Source: a virus. Taken from it: a stretch of DNA of 49,885 nucleotides. The position numbers and the translations under genes were made by a program. The DNA is taken from IMG/VR virus record IMGVR_UViG_3300034121_001439, positions 1 to 49,885 of that record. One strand, 5' to 3'. The notes below the pieces were generated by a model. That model was not told where the DNA came from. It did not search any database and worked only from the letters and a program-made list of their open reading frames with translations. Shown one piece after another: positions 7,809 through 17,200 of the stretch; position 1 is the first letter of the stretch, and each line of letters starts with the position of its first letter.

Positions 7809-8081
7809 ATGAATTTTTTAAACGAACAAGAATCGGCGGATGAAAGAAAAAAAAGGATGGAACTTAGGTTAAAAAAAGCCAAAGAAAAATCTAAAAGTGT
7901 AAAATCTACCGGTAAAACTACACCACCTGAAACTAAACCAAAAGAAAAGGTGGAAGATGTTTCAGATATTAAAATAAATCTTCGTTGGACTAAATCAGAA
8001 AGTTTAATACAAAATACTGACTTTTTAAGGGCCATACAAAAATCTTTAGATAATAAAGATAAGTCACAAAATGTTTATTAA
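7809..8081 (+). CDS. Unknown small charged protein (90 aa)
   Basis: Starts MNFLNE|QESADERKKRMEL, again with an (L)-x-E-Q motif within the first seven residues. The first half is a highly charged Lys/Glu helix, followed by a Thr/Pro/Lys linker (STGKTTPPETKPKEK) and a short C-terminal segment containing INLRWTKSESLIQNTDFLRA. It lies 22 bases after the preceding gene and before a long hairpin. No homologue recognised; it could be a small scaffold-like or internal virion protein. Confidence 0.5.
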   Translation: MNFLNEQESADERKKRMELRLKKAKEKSKSVKSTGKTTPPETKPKEKVEDVSDIKINLRWTKSESLIQNTDFLRAIQKSLDNKDKSQNVY

Positions 8082-8084
8082 TTT

Positions 8085-8145
8085 AAATCTTTAATTTTTT
8101 TATTATTTCACTATCATTAGTTAATAATAATTAAATTAAAGATTT
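8085..8145 (+). promoter_or_regulatory. Long hairpin directly upstream of the gp26-like gene
   Basis: AAATCTTTAATTT (8085-8097) is perfectly complementary to AAATTAAAGATTT (8133-8145). After a 2x2 internal loop the pairing continues for 8 bp (8100-8107 with 8123-8130), leaving a 15-base loop. The 3' arm ends 4 bases before the ATG at 8150, so it would hide the ribosome entry region. No U-tract follows, which argues against a simple terminator. Confidence 0.6.
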
Positions 8146-8149
8146 TAAA

Positions 8150-8917
8150 ATGGAACCATTAACACAACAAACTCAATATCAAGAAACATTATCACCATAT
8201 GATATTATAGATTTACCGTCTGGTGGTATTTTATATCCTAATAAAATTTCAAAGGCCAAAGTTGAATATCTAAACGCCTTAGATGAATCAATTTTAACAT
8301 CTCCCAATATGATGAGAGGTGGTAAATTTATTGATATTTTAATCAAAAAGAAAGTTAAAGATTTAGGTGGTATGGATTCTTTGGATTTATTATCCGGAGA
8401 TAGAATGGCCATTATTTTATTTTTAAGGACTACTGGTTTTGGTCCATTATATAACGTACCTATCACATTAAATGATGGTTCAGATAAAACAGTTATGGGT
8501 GAAATTGATTTATCATCAATTAAACCAAAATCATTGTCGGCCAAACCAGATGAAAAAAATGAATTTGATTACAAATTACCTATGTCAGGTAAAATGGTAA
8601 AATTTAGATTTTTAACCGGTAGAGATGAAATTGAAATCGACTTAAAAGATGAAGCCTATTCTGAAAGAACTAATTCTTCTATTTCAGAAAAATCACGTTT
8701 TAGGTTAGAAAGTATGATCATGGAAATTGATGGTATTAGAGATAAAATGAAAATTTCCACAATGTTAAATAAAATACCTTTAGGTGATTCTCTAAAACTT
8801 AAAAGTTATTATAACGAAATTGAACCAGGTCTTGATTTAAATGTAGATGTTAGGATTCCCGGAGGTGGATCCGTTAAAACATTTCTTCCCATCGGATCAA
8901 ATTTTTTCTGGATTTAA
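8150..8917 (+). CDS. Baseplate hub/assembly protein (T4 gp26-like)
   Basis: 255 residues. The N-terminal part contains the hallmark DLPSGGILYP (about residues 22-31), and the protein ends in a 'P.G.NFFW' segment (LPIGSNFFWI); both are typical of the T4 gp26-type baseplate family (Pfam T4_baseplate) found in marine T4-like phages. The middle (about 165-205) has a charged 'FLTGRDEIEIDLKDEAY' stretch. T4 gp26 is needed for hub assembly. The position immediately before a tape measure gene and an overlapping small ORF also resembles the tail-assembly-chaperone arrangement of other tailed phages. The family call is from remembered motifs. Confidence 0.7.
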   Translation: MEPLTQQTQYQETLSPYDIIDLPSGGILYPNKISKAKVEYLNALDESILTSPNMMRGGKFIDILIKKKVKDLGGMDSLDLLSGDRMAIILFLRTTGFGPLYNVPITLNDGSDKTVMGEIDLSSIKPKSLSAKPDEKNEFDYKLPMSGKMVKFRFLTGRDEIEIDLKDEAYSERTNSSISEKSRFRLESMIMEIDGIRDKMKISTMLNKIPLGDSLKLKSYYNEIEPGLDLNVDVRIPGGGSVKTFLPIGSNFFWI

Positions 8918-9071
8918 TTCAGAATACCATAAAAATTTATTGGATGAAATTTATGTATTAGTTAAATACGGTCATTTCTCATATTCAGATATTTATAGTA
9001 TGCCAACGTATCAAAGAAGATATTTCATTGATAAAATGGTTGAAGAAAATGATAAAAAAAATGAAAAATAA
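8847..9071 (+). CDS. Tail assembly chaperone-like ORF overlapping the gp26-like gene (gp51-like)
   Basis: 74 residues if begun at the ATG at 8847, in the +1 frame relative to the upstream gene and overlapping it by 71 bases. The core, FNSEYHKNLLDEIYVLVKYG plus HFSYSDIYSMPTYQRRYFI, resembles the short protein after gp26 in T4-like phages and the C-terminal part of tail assembly chaperones ('Y..vy.mP...R..yi.k'). Two modes of expression are possible: independent initiation at 8847 (or TTG 8940), or a +1 frameshift in the T-run at 8899-8905 that would fuse it to the upstream protein just before its stop. The tape measure gene follows 7 bases after the stop, as expected for such a chaperone. Confidence 0.6.
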   Translation: MLGFPEVDPLKHFFPSDQIFSGFNSEYHKNLLDEIYVLVKYGHFSYSDIYSMPTYQRRYFIDKMVEENDKKNEK

Positions 9072-9078
9072 TTAGTAA

Positions 9079-11178
9079 ATGGCAGATAATATAGACGCGT
9101 TAAAATCCATAAGTGAATCAATAACTAAAATTGGGGGTTCGGCCGCCGATGCCGCTAAAGGTGGATTAACTCTATTAGAGAATAAAATGAATTCTCTCAT
9201 GGCAGGTGGTTTTAAACTTTACCAACATTGGGAAGGGATTAATGATGCCATTTTATCTGTCAATAAAAATTTTGGTGGTACTTTACAGAGTATCAAAAAA
9301 AGTAATAGTTATTCTCAACTTTTTTATGAAAATATAGTTGCCGCTGGTGCATCTTTAGCCAAATTAGGTGTAAGTCAAGAACAAATAACTAAACTAGTAG
9401 GTACATTATCATTACATACTGGTACGATGGTTGGTACTTCGGCTGAGGCGGCTACAAATTTTGCTGCTATATCCAAAAAAATAGGTGAGGCTGATGCATC
9501 TTCATTAAGTCAAGATTTAATGGATGTTGGATATAGTTTAAATAGTTCTGCGGAATTTATGGCTGATATGATCCATAGTTCGGAAAAAATGGGTCTGAAT
9601 TCAATGGCAGTATCTAATGCAATGAAAGCTAATTTTAATTCATTATCTAAAATGACATTTAAAGATGGTGTTAAAGGTATTACCGCTATGGCTAGAGAAT
9701 CTGTATTGTTGGGGATAGATATGGGTGAAGTGAAAAGAGTAGCTGATGGTTTAAGAAGTCCGGAAAAAGCGACTGAATTTGCACAAGAAATGCAAATGAT
9801 GGGTGGTGTATTAGCTGAAACATTTGGTGACGCTTTTAGTGTAATGAAAAAAGCTAGAACAGATTTACCTGGACTACAAAAAGATATAGCTAAAGCATCT
9901 GCTAGTCTTTATAAAATGGGTGAAGACGGTACATTCGCTATGGATCAAGTAGATTATGATAAAATGGCTATTTTAGCTAATAAATTAGGTATCAATGTTA
10001 AAACTCTTGAAGATTCTGGACAAAAATTAGCTAAATCACAATGGTTACAAAAAACATTTTCTTTAGATAAAGTAAAAGATGAAGATTTAAATATTTTAAC
10101 CGGTTTTATTGATTTTAGTAAAAGTAATGGTGGTAAAATTAAATTAGAAGGTTTAGATAAGTTAGATCAAAAAACAAAAGATGAATATGGTATTGTAGAT
10201 GGCTTTGTAGATGCAAGTCAATTAACATCGGAAAAAATAAACGATTTAGCTAAAGTTTTAAAAGGTAATACTGAAACAGAAGGTGATACAAATAAAAAAT
10301 CTATTGAAGTTATAAAAGAACAGATTACAGCTTCAACTAATTTAACGGATCAAATAAAAAGATTTGGTGATCAATTAATGACTAAAGTACCAGATTTAGC
10401 TAAAATGGCTAATGTAACTACAGATGAAAAAGGAAGGAATTTATCTAGTGAAATTAAAGGTATTTTTGATGCAATTAATAAAGGTTTTAATGAACAAGGT
10501 ATTAAAGATTTAACTGATAGTGGTAAAGAATTAACAAAGGTGTTAATAGAAATTACTAATGGGGTTAATGTTGGTATAAACAAACTTGTGGAAAAAGGTG
10601 CAAATTTAAGTACTATACTAGAAAAATATAATGAATTAATGACAGAAACTAAAACTGATAATAAAACTAAAGAAGTTAAAGGGAATAGACGTGGTGGTAT
10701 AGTTGAATTTGGTAATGGTGGAATATTAAATGGACCTTCACATGAAGAAGGTGGAATACCTTCAAGAATTAAAGGGAGTGATAAAATGTTAGAATTAGAA
10801 GGTGGTGAAGCTATAATAAATAAAAAATCTACTGAAATGTTTAAACCACTATTATCTTCATTAAATGAAAAAGGTGGTGGTGTTAAATTCGCAGATGGTG
10901 GTATACCTTCAAATAAAATAGAGTCTATGATGTCAAAAATGGCTTATAACGGCACTTCTAATGTAAATGTAGGTTCTACTACACCAATTAACTTAAATGT
11001 CAATATAAACGGTTCTATTAAGATTGACGGTAATGATATTACTATACCTGAAGATGAAAAAGATAATTTATCTAAAAATATCATAAAACAAGTTATGATA
11101 AAAGTAAATTCAGAAATAGGTCAGGGTACAATATTTACAGCCGGAAAAAAGAAAAAAACTGATTATATTTACGATTAA
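9079..11178 (+). CDS. Tape measure protein
   Basis: 699 residues. The N-terminal two thirds are Ala/Lys-rich and helical, with many small residues (KIGGSAADAAKGGLTLLENK and following), consistent with a tape measure that spans the tail tube and sets its length. The C-terminal part carries the glycine-rich signature common in tape measure proteins: RRGGIVEFGNGGILNGPSHE (about 534-553), EGGIPSRI, LELEGGEAIINKKS (about 572-586) and a second KFADGGIPS. T4 gp29 would be the functional counterpart. It follows the chaperone-like ORF by 7 bases and precedes baseplate genes, the standard position. No transmembrane or peptidase domain was seen. Confidence 0.75.
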   Translation: MADNIDALKSISESITKIGGSAADAAKGGLTLLENKMNSLMAGGFKLYQHWEGINDAILSVNKNFGGTLQSIKKSNSYSQLFYENIVAAGASLAKLGVSQEQITKLVGTLSLHTGTMVGTSAEAATNFAAISKKIGEADASSLSQDLMDVGYSLNSSAEFMADMIHSSEKMGLNSMAVSNAMKANFNSLSKMTFKDGVKGITAMARESVLLGIDMGEVKRVADGLRSPEKATEFAQEMQMMGGVLAETFGDAFSVMKKARTDLPGLQKDIAKASASLYKMGEDGTFAMDQVDYDKMAILANKLGINVKTLEDSGQKLAKSQWLQKTFSLDKVKDEDLNILTGFIDFSKSNGGKIKLEGLDKLDQKTKDEYGIVDGFVDASQLTSEKINDLAKVLKGNTETEGDTNKKSIEVIKEQITASTNLTDQIKRFGDQLMTKVPDLAKMANVTTDEKGRNLSSEIKGIFDAINKGFNEQGIKDLTDSGKELTKVLIEITNGVNVGINKLVEKGANLSTILEKYNELMTETKTDNKTKEVKGNRRGGIVEFGNGGILNGPSHEEGGIPSRIKGSDKMLELEGGEAIINKKSTEMFKPLLSSLNEKGGGVKFADGGIPSNKIESMMSKMAYNGTSNVNVGSTTPINLNVNINGSIKIDGNDITIPEDEKDNLSKNIIKQVMIKVNSEIGQGTIFTAGKKKKTDYIYD

Positions 11179-11442
11179 TCAAAAAAAAATTAAAAATATT
11201 TTCATTTTACTATTTACTTTTATTTTTTTATTGTTTATATATGTTATTATATATTATAATTATATATTAAATGTAATATTACATTAGATTATAATTTAAA
11301 TTAAAAATATTAATTAAATAAAAAATTAAATATAATATTACATTAGATTATAATTTAATTATTAATATATAATTAATATTATTAAATAATATAAAATACC
11401 AAATTTTTAGCTCTAATATATTTATATTTAAATATAGAATAT
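11179..11442. other. AT-rich 264-base intergenic region without a gene
   Basis: Nearly pure A+T. It contains two direct repeats (listed separately), several short palindromes such as TAATATTA, and near its end a variant of the candidate late promoter element, ATATTTATA (about 11419-11427), which lies 15 bases before the ATG at 11443. No open reading frame or structured RNA was recognised. Confidence 0.6.
11266..11358 (+). repeat. Pair of 34-bp direct repeats in the intergenic region
   Basis: Copies at 11266-11299 and 11325-11358 differ at one position (G11273 / A11332) and are 59 bases apart. The shared core begins TAATATTACATTAGATTATA. The identity is well beyond the simple A/T bias of the region; the copies could be protein-binding sites, a small replication or recombination element, or remnants of a duplication. 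Confidence 0.7.
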
Positions 11443-13935
11443 ATGTCAGTAAGTTTTTTAGATGGAGCTACAATAAAAGGAATTCGAGAGAATATTTTAA
11501 AATTAAATTTAGGTGTAACTTTTGATGCATCGCATATAGGTTATTCACAATCTGTTTTTACTGATAGAAATAAATATACTACAGTTAATGAATTAGATTT
11601 AAATATTAAAGATGAACCTAGAGTAGTTGAATTACAAGAACCTTATAGTATTTCTTTATTAAGAAAAAATAAATATCAATCTACTTCAGAAGGTTATAGA
11701 GAAGTAACTATTGAAGAAAATCCTAGAGTTTTTTTAAAAAATGAAAATAATACTGAATATGATGATTTAGTTAATCCTTTTATTGGTGGTACAATTTCAG
11801 ATCAAGGAAACAATTTAATTGATATTAAAACTTTAATATTAAATAATAATATTGATTCTTATAATGATACACCTATAGGATTAATTGGTATTAGAGTATT
11901 AGATAAATTAATTAAAGAAAATATTTCAGCAAATATTGAATCTTCAACCGTAGGTAGATTTAATACTAATCCAACATCATTATTAAAAGGTAATAGTTTT
12001 ATTATCCCAGATAGAACTATAAGTAAAATTAGCCCAACATTAGCTGATATCGCTAATCCTACTTATTTCTTAAAGGCTGGTGTAGATACTACAAATGAAT
12101 ATTTAGGTTATACAACACCAGTTAGTTTAATACCGGAATCTGCAATTGGTTGGCAAGAATTTAATATAGGTAGAGGTGAAAAGAAGAGACAAGTTATTGA
12201 AAGAGGTGATAGTAAATTTTCTAATTTTTTAGAAGGTGTTGATAAATTTAAAAATAATTTAGCTGATAAAACAGATAAAATATTAAGTAAACTCGGTATT
12301 GGTAATCAATATGATTTAAGTACTGAGGCTAGAATGGAAGAATTTTTAAAATTTACTGGTGAAGGTCAAAAAGAACTTATTTTTAAAAATTTATCGATTA
12401 ATACTTTTCAGCCAGGATATTCTTACCAACAATCTTTATTAAAAACTAAAAAATTAGCCGATTTTCAAGCTAATAGTATACAAAGGAATTTAATAAATAG
12501 AGGTTCTATTGGTAATAAAAGTGTTTATGGTTTATTAGGTAATAAATTAAGATATGAAAAATTTAATTTAAAAGGTGCATATGAACTTAATGATAATGAT
12601 GAAAAATCTGTTCTAAAATCTAATGGTATGGTTAGGATAGCACCAGACAAAGACAATCAAAATATTAAAAACTTTATGTTTTCAATTGAGAATTTGGCTT
12701 GGGCTGATGTTAGCGATGCATTTATGTCTGAAGCTGAAAAAGGTATTGGTGATCCGTCTAGTGGTTTAAGAGGTAAAATGATGTGGTTTCCACCATATGA
12801 TTTAAAAGTTGATGATAATACGACCGCTAATTGGGATTCAGAAGATTTCTTAGGTAGACCAGAACCAGTTTTCACTTATAATAATTCTAGTAGAAGTGGT
12901 TCATTATCATTTAAAATAATAGTCGATCACCCCTCCATTATAAATCTCGCCAAGGGTCAACAAAAGGATATTTTAGAAAAGTATTTTTCAGGTGAGATTG
13001 GTATAGATGATTTAGACCCCAAACAAACTAGTAAAATTACGGAAGATCAGGAGAGGGGATATTTACGTAATGTAGTTGGTGATGTAAATAAACCTAAATT
13101 GAATTTAGGTAAATTAACGAAGTCCGAAACATTTAATTTAACTTCAATTTTTTCGGATAGACCTAACAAAGAATTTACTGATAAGAAAAATCCACCAACA
13201 TTCTTCAGTGATGTTGAGAATAATTGGTTTAGTGAGAATAAAGTTGATCAAGATATTACATATAAATATTTGGCGGAAAAGATACAATTTTTCCATCCGG
13301 CATTCCATTCATCTTCTCCAGAGAGTTTTAATAGTAGATTAACATTTTTACAACAATGTTTAAGACAAGGACCTTCAATTACGGAAGGTGGTAAAGGAAG
13401 TGGTAATTTGGCATTTGGTAGACCCCCAGTATGTATATTAAGGGTTGGTGATTTCTATAATACTAAAATTAAATTTAATAGTTTAAGTATTTCATATGAT
13501 GATGGTGGATGGGATTTAAATCCGGATGGTATTGGTGTACAACCCATGATCGCGACAATTAGTATGTCATTTGATTTTATTGGTGGTTCATCACTTACAG
13601 GTCCAATTAATAGATTACAAAACGCGGTTTCATTTAATTTCTTCGCCAATACTGAGGTATATGAGATTAGATCTGATTTTTGGAGAGAGGCTACCAAAGA
13701 TGAGAAGAAAGTCGCTAAGGATAACGGTAATGATGATTTAAAGGTGGTTTTAAATAATGGTATGTCTGGTACTATCATTAAATCTAATGAAAAGAATAGT
13801 ATTGTGATGGGTGAACCTATTTTAAAACCTATAAATGAAAATCAAATTAAAATAAATAACTTAGAACAAGTTCAAAATAGTAGTGGTCAATTGGTTCAAA
13901 ATACTAAAAAAACTACGTCACACGCGTCATTTTAA
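11443..13935 (+). CDS. Large baseplate structural protein (830 aa)
   Basis: Not matched to a single T4 gene. The N-terminal 450 residues are variable-looking. The C-terminal half has a conserved appearance: MMWFPPYDLKVDDNTTANW, 'RSGSLSFKIIVDHPSI', FHPAFHSSSPESFNSRLTFL, RPPVCILRVGDFYNTKIKF, then 'SYDDGGWDLNPDGIGVQPMIA.ISMSFDFIGGSSL.GPI.RLQNA.SFNFFANTEVYE'. I associate this pattern with baseplate proteins of uncultured T4-like phages that sit between tape measure and gp53-type genes, perhaps a tube-initiator (gp48/gp54-like) or hub-adjacent role. Alanine codons change from mostly GCT/GCA before about 12930 to mostly GCC/GCG after it, which suggests that the two halves have different histories. 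Start ATG follows a TATTTATA-type element. Confidence 0.6.
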   Translation: MSVSFLDGATIKGIRENILKLNLGVTFDASHIGYSQSVFTDRNKYTTVNELDLNIKDEPRVVELQEPYSISLLRKNKYQSTSEGYREVTIEENPRVFLKNENNTEYDDLVNPFIGGTISDQGNNLIDIKTLILNNNIDSYNDTPIGLIGIRVLDKLIKENISANIESSTVGRFNTNPTSLLKGNSFIIPDRTISKISPTLADIANPTYFLKAGVDTTNEYLGYTTPVSLIPESAIGWQEFNIGRGEKKRQVIERGDSKFSNFLEGVDKFKNNLADKTDKILSKLGIGNQYDLSTEARMEEFLKFTGEGQKELIFKNLSINTFQPGYSYQQSLLKTKKLADFQANSIQRNLINRGSIGNKSVYGLLGNKLRYEKFNLKGAYELNDNDEKSVLKSNGMVRIAPDKDNQNIKNFMFSIENLAWADVSDAFMSEAEKGIGDPSSGLRGKMMWFPPYDLKVDDNTTANWDSEDFLGRPEPVFTYNNSSRSGSLSFKIIVDHPSIINLAKGQQKDILEKYFSGEIGIDDLDPKQTSKITEDQERGYLRNVVGDVNKPKLNLGKLTKSETFNLTSIFSDRPNKEFTDKKNPPTFFSDVENNWFSENKVDQDITYKYLAEKIQFFHPAFHSSSPESFNSRLTFLQQCLRQGPSITEGGKGSGNLAFGRPPVCILRVGDFYNTKIKFNSLSISYDDGGWDLNPDGIGVQPMIATISMSFDFIGGSSLTGPINRLQNAVSFNFFANTEVYEIRSDFWREATKDEKKVAKDNGNDDLKVVLNNGMSGTIIKSNEKNSIVMGEPILKPINENQIKINNLEQVQNSSGQLVQNTKKTTSHASF

Positions 13936-13959
13936 GATTAACTTATAAATAAAAACGAT

Positions 13960-14280
13960 ATGAATGAATATTATGATAGATATGGTGAATTTAAGATTGA
14001 TGGTAATTTTAAACCTTTACCATTTATAAAGATATCCCCAAAGAGTACGGATAAAATAATTCCTTATTTAAAAAATAGGGATAGGATGGACAAATTGAGT
14101 CAATCATATTATAATAGTCCATATTATGGTTGGTTAATAATGGCCGCGAACCCTCAATTGGGTGGTTTGGAATTTGATATACCTAATAATGAATTGATTA
14201 GGATACCATTTCCATTAAAGGTTAGTATACAACAATATATAGAGGGTGTTAATAACTATAATAGGTTAATAGGGATATAA
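13960..14280 (+). CDS. Baseplate wedge protein, gp53/LysM-like
   Basis: 106 residues. The segment IIPYLKNRDRMDKLSQSYYN followed by SPYYGWLIMAANPQLGG (about residues 29-66) matches the LysM-like pattern 'D..D.ia..YY.....WW.I..aNp' found in T4 gp53-type baseplate wedge proteins and in tail protein X. It ends with a short hydrophobic strand and IRIPFPLKVSIQQYI. It is placed between two large baseplate genes, with the hub gene starting 4 bases after its stop. The leader contains TTATAAATAAAAA 24 bases before the start. Confidence 0.7.
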   Translation: MNEYYDRYGEFKIDGNFKPLPFIKISPKSTDKIIPYLKNRDRMDKLSQSYYNSPYYGWLIMAANPQLGGLEFDIPNNELIRIPFPLKVSIQQYIEGVNNYNRLIGI

Positions 14281-14283
14281 TAA

Positions 14284-17200
14284 ATGGCGAATAATTCAAA
14301 AGTTACACAAATCACTAGTGGGAAAAATAATTTCACTATCATTGATCCGAATCCGAGGGATAGTAAAATCATACCAACGGAGGATTTATTCATTTATGTT
14401 AGTTTAAAAATTAATACTAAAAACAGAAGTGTATTACAGTTAAGTGATAATGGTATTAATGTAAATCAAAATCAGAGTAACGTAATTAATTTTATTGGGA
14501 CACAAGTTGATGGTTCTGGTAATGAGTATATGAGTACTGATTGGACTAACATTGGTGGGAATATTAGTGGTAATGTCACTGGTGGTAAAAATAAAGAAAC
14601 TTTTGGTATTAAGAGTATTAATATTTCATATGGGGCGGATTTATTACCTAAAGTTAGTATTACATTTATTGACATTAAAGGCGCGTCTTTATTCGATGGA
14701 TTTGAAACCAAGGATAAAAATGGTTTAATAACTAATGTTTCTAATTATTCTTCATTTTTTACATTACCTTATCCTGTTTTTGAATTGACCGTTAAGGGAT
14801 ATTATGGTAAGGCCGTAAGATATTGTTTAAATATGACCAAATGGGTTGGTAGTTTTACTAATGGTAATTTTGAAATTAAGGCGGATTTTATCGGTTTCAG
14901 TACTTCATTTTTATCTGATATAATTATAGATTATGTTAGGGCGGTAAATGATACGGAAGAAGGTAAAATAGAATTAAAAAAGATTTACAATATACATAGT
15001 AAAGGTAAAACACCTATAACTATCAATGAATTATTAAGGAATATTGGTGATATTGATAAATATGTTAAAGATATAAAGGGTAATGATAAAGAAACTGGTA
15101 ATAACCAGGGGTATAATACATTAATCAATTTAAACACCGCCTTAAGTAAATTATCAAGTATAAGAGATAAAATTGGTACTAATGTTACTAATTTAACTAC
15201 TAACTATTCTTTAGAGGGTAATTACATAAAAGTTAATGGTTTAATACCTAGGAGTAATATGTTTTCCTTTAGGGATATTATCGTTATTGATGAAAAGAAT
15301 TTAGATAAATACGATATGTTTAGGAAAGACATTATCGCGGAGATTAATTCGTATAATGATAGTTTACCTAAAAGTGATGGTGTTGATTATAAAGAAAAGT
15401 ATAGTTTAGAACAAAAATCCGGACTTAGTACTGATAAGTTAGTACCTTATTTTAGTTCTAGTAATAATGATAAATTAATTAATTTATTAGAACCAATTGA
15501 TAACATATTGACCGGTTCTCAAATAGGTTCTGGTAGACCGGAAGATGTTGGGTATGTAAATAGTAGTGAATTCAGTAAACCACCATTTAGTTTCACTGCG
15601 TCAACTAGTACGATGGGTTATGATAACATTATCCAATATTTTGATTTTTATAAATTAAGGGATGTGGTTGATAGTGTTTATATTAGTTTAACAGAAGAAA
15701 GAAAATCATTCTCTGATAAAGTAAGTGAACAAATCAATAAAGAAATTGAAAAGAAAATTGGGTTTAATCCTTCAATTGGTAATGTTTTTGAGATTATATG
15801 TCATAACGTTGAGGCCTATTTAAATGTTATTTATAAAGTGGCCTTAGATTCTGAAAAGAAGAATGATGGAAGGGTTAAAGTTATTAAAAAATTAAATAAA
15901 ATAACTGATAGTAGTGTAAATCGAATATATCCTTTCCCAATGTTATATAATGAAAAGGGGGAAGAGATTTATATTGGTTCAGATAATAATATTGATGAAA
16001 TTAATTTCCCGGAGATTAAATTCATTGAAACATTGGCCGCGTCTTTATCTAAAGAACTTGATGATAAGAAAAAACAAAGTGAAAATTTAACTAATTCAAA
16101 AAAGGCGTTCCCTATTAATCCGGCGGATATTACTTTTGAATATCCCCCATATCAATTCCAAAACGCGAGTACCGGTAATTTATTATCATTATTGAGTACT
16201 ATAATTGATAGATTTAAAATTTCTTATTTATATAGTAACTTTAAAGATAAAAGTAATGAAATCGCCAAATTTGAGGCCTCGGCCTTATATGATTTAACCA
16301 TAAACCAATTGGATAGAAACGCGATTTCAGAATTCTTAAAAAATAGTAGAAATAATTTAAGTACTTTGGGTATAAATTTTTCTACGACCATTAATATTAA
16401 TTCTGATTATAAAGATATATTTGGTAAAAATCCATTATATTTCGATGTATCATTAAGTCCTGATAAAATAACTAAATCTTTTTTAAGTCAATCATCATTG
16501 AATTTATTACCAAGTGTTAGTGGGGCGTTAGGTGATAAAAATATTAGTACGGTATTTACACCTACAGATACAAATAATGGTAGTATTAAATTTGATACAA
16601 CATATTATACGATTAATGAAGATTTAACTAAAATTAGTTGGGAAGAAAATGTTTTAAATGGAGGGACAAATCCTATTACTGATAAGATTAAAGAAGTTTT
16701 AGGTACTGTTAAATCTGGTATTAGTAAAAAAACATATAAATTAAATGAATCCCCATCTTATTTGAATTATAGTTCAACTAGTGGTGTTGATATGTTTTCT
16801 GATGATGAATTAAGAGGTTTTATGGTATTATCGACATATCCATTTAAAAAAATGGATGGATTGGTTAAGAATTTAAAAGATAAGGCGAAAGTTGTTAATG
16901 TACCTATGTCTTATTTGGCCTGGATAGGTGGTCATTTAAAACGTCAATATATAATTAAAAATGGTGGTTTGGATATATATGATTCATTAAAGTCCGAATT
17001 CTCAGGTGAACAAATAAAGGATATCAGTCATTACCTTTCTTTAAATTTAAAAATTAATGGAGTATTACCAACACCATTTAATGATATTAAATTATTTAAT
17101 GAGAGTATTGAATTAAAATTAATTAATGTTTTTGAACATTGGGTTAAAGAGATTAAATTATCCGGTTTAATCGATCATTATTTAAATTCTGGTACAGAGG

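Noticed and set aside
8179-8544. Minus-strand ORF of 121 codons
   Set aside because: Antisense to the gp26-like gene, whose motifs and position are convincing; no independent support.
11179-11442. Replication origin
   Set aside because: High A+T and two direct repeats alone do not define an origin; no iteron series or initiator gene lies nearby.
13455-13778. Minus-strand ORF of 107 codons
   Set aside because: Antisense to the conserved C-terminal part of the 830-residue baseplate protein; treated as a shadow.
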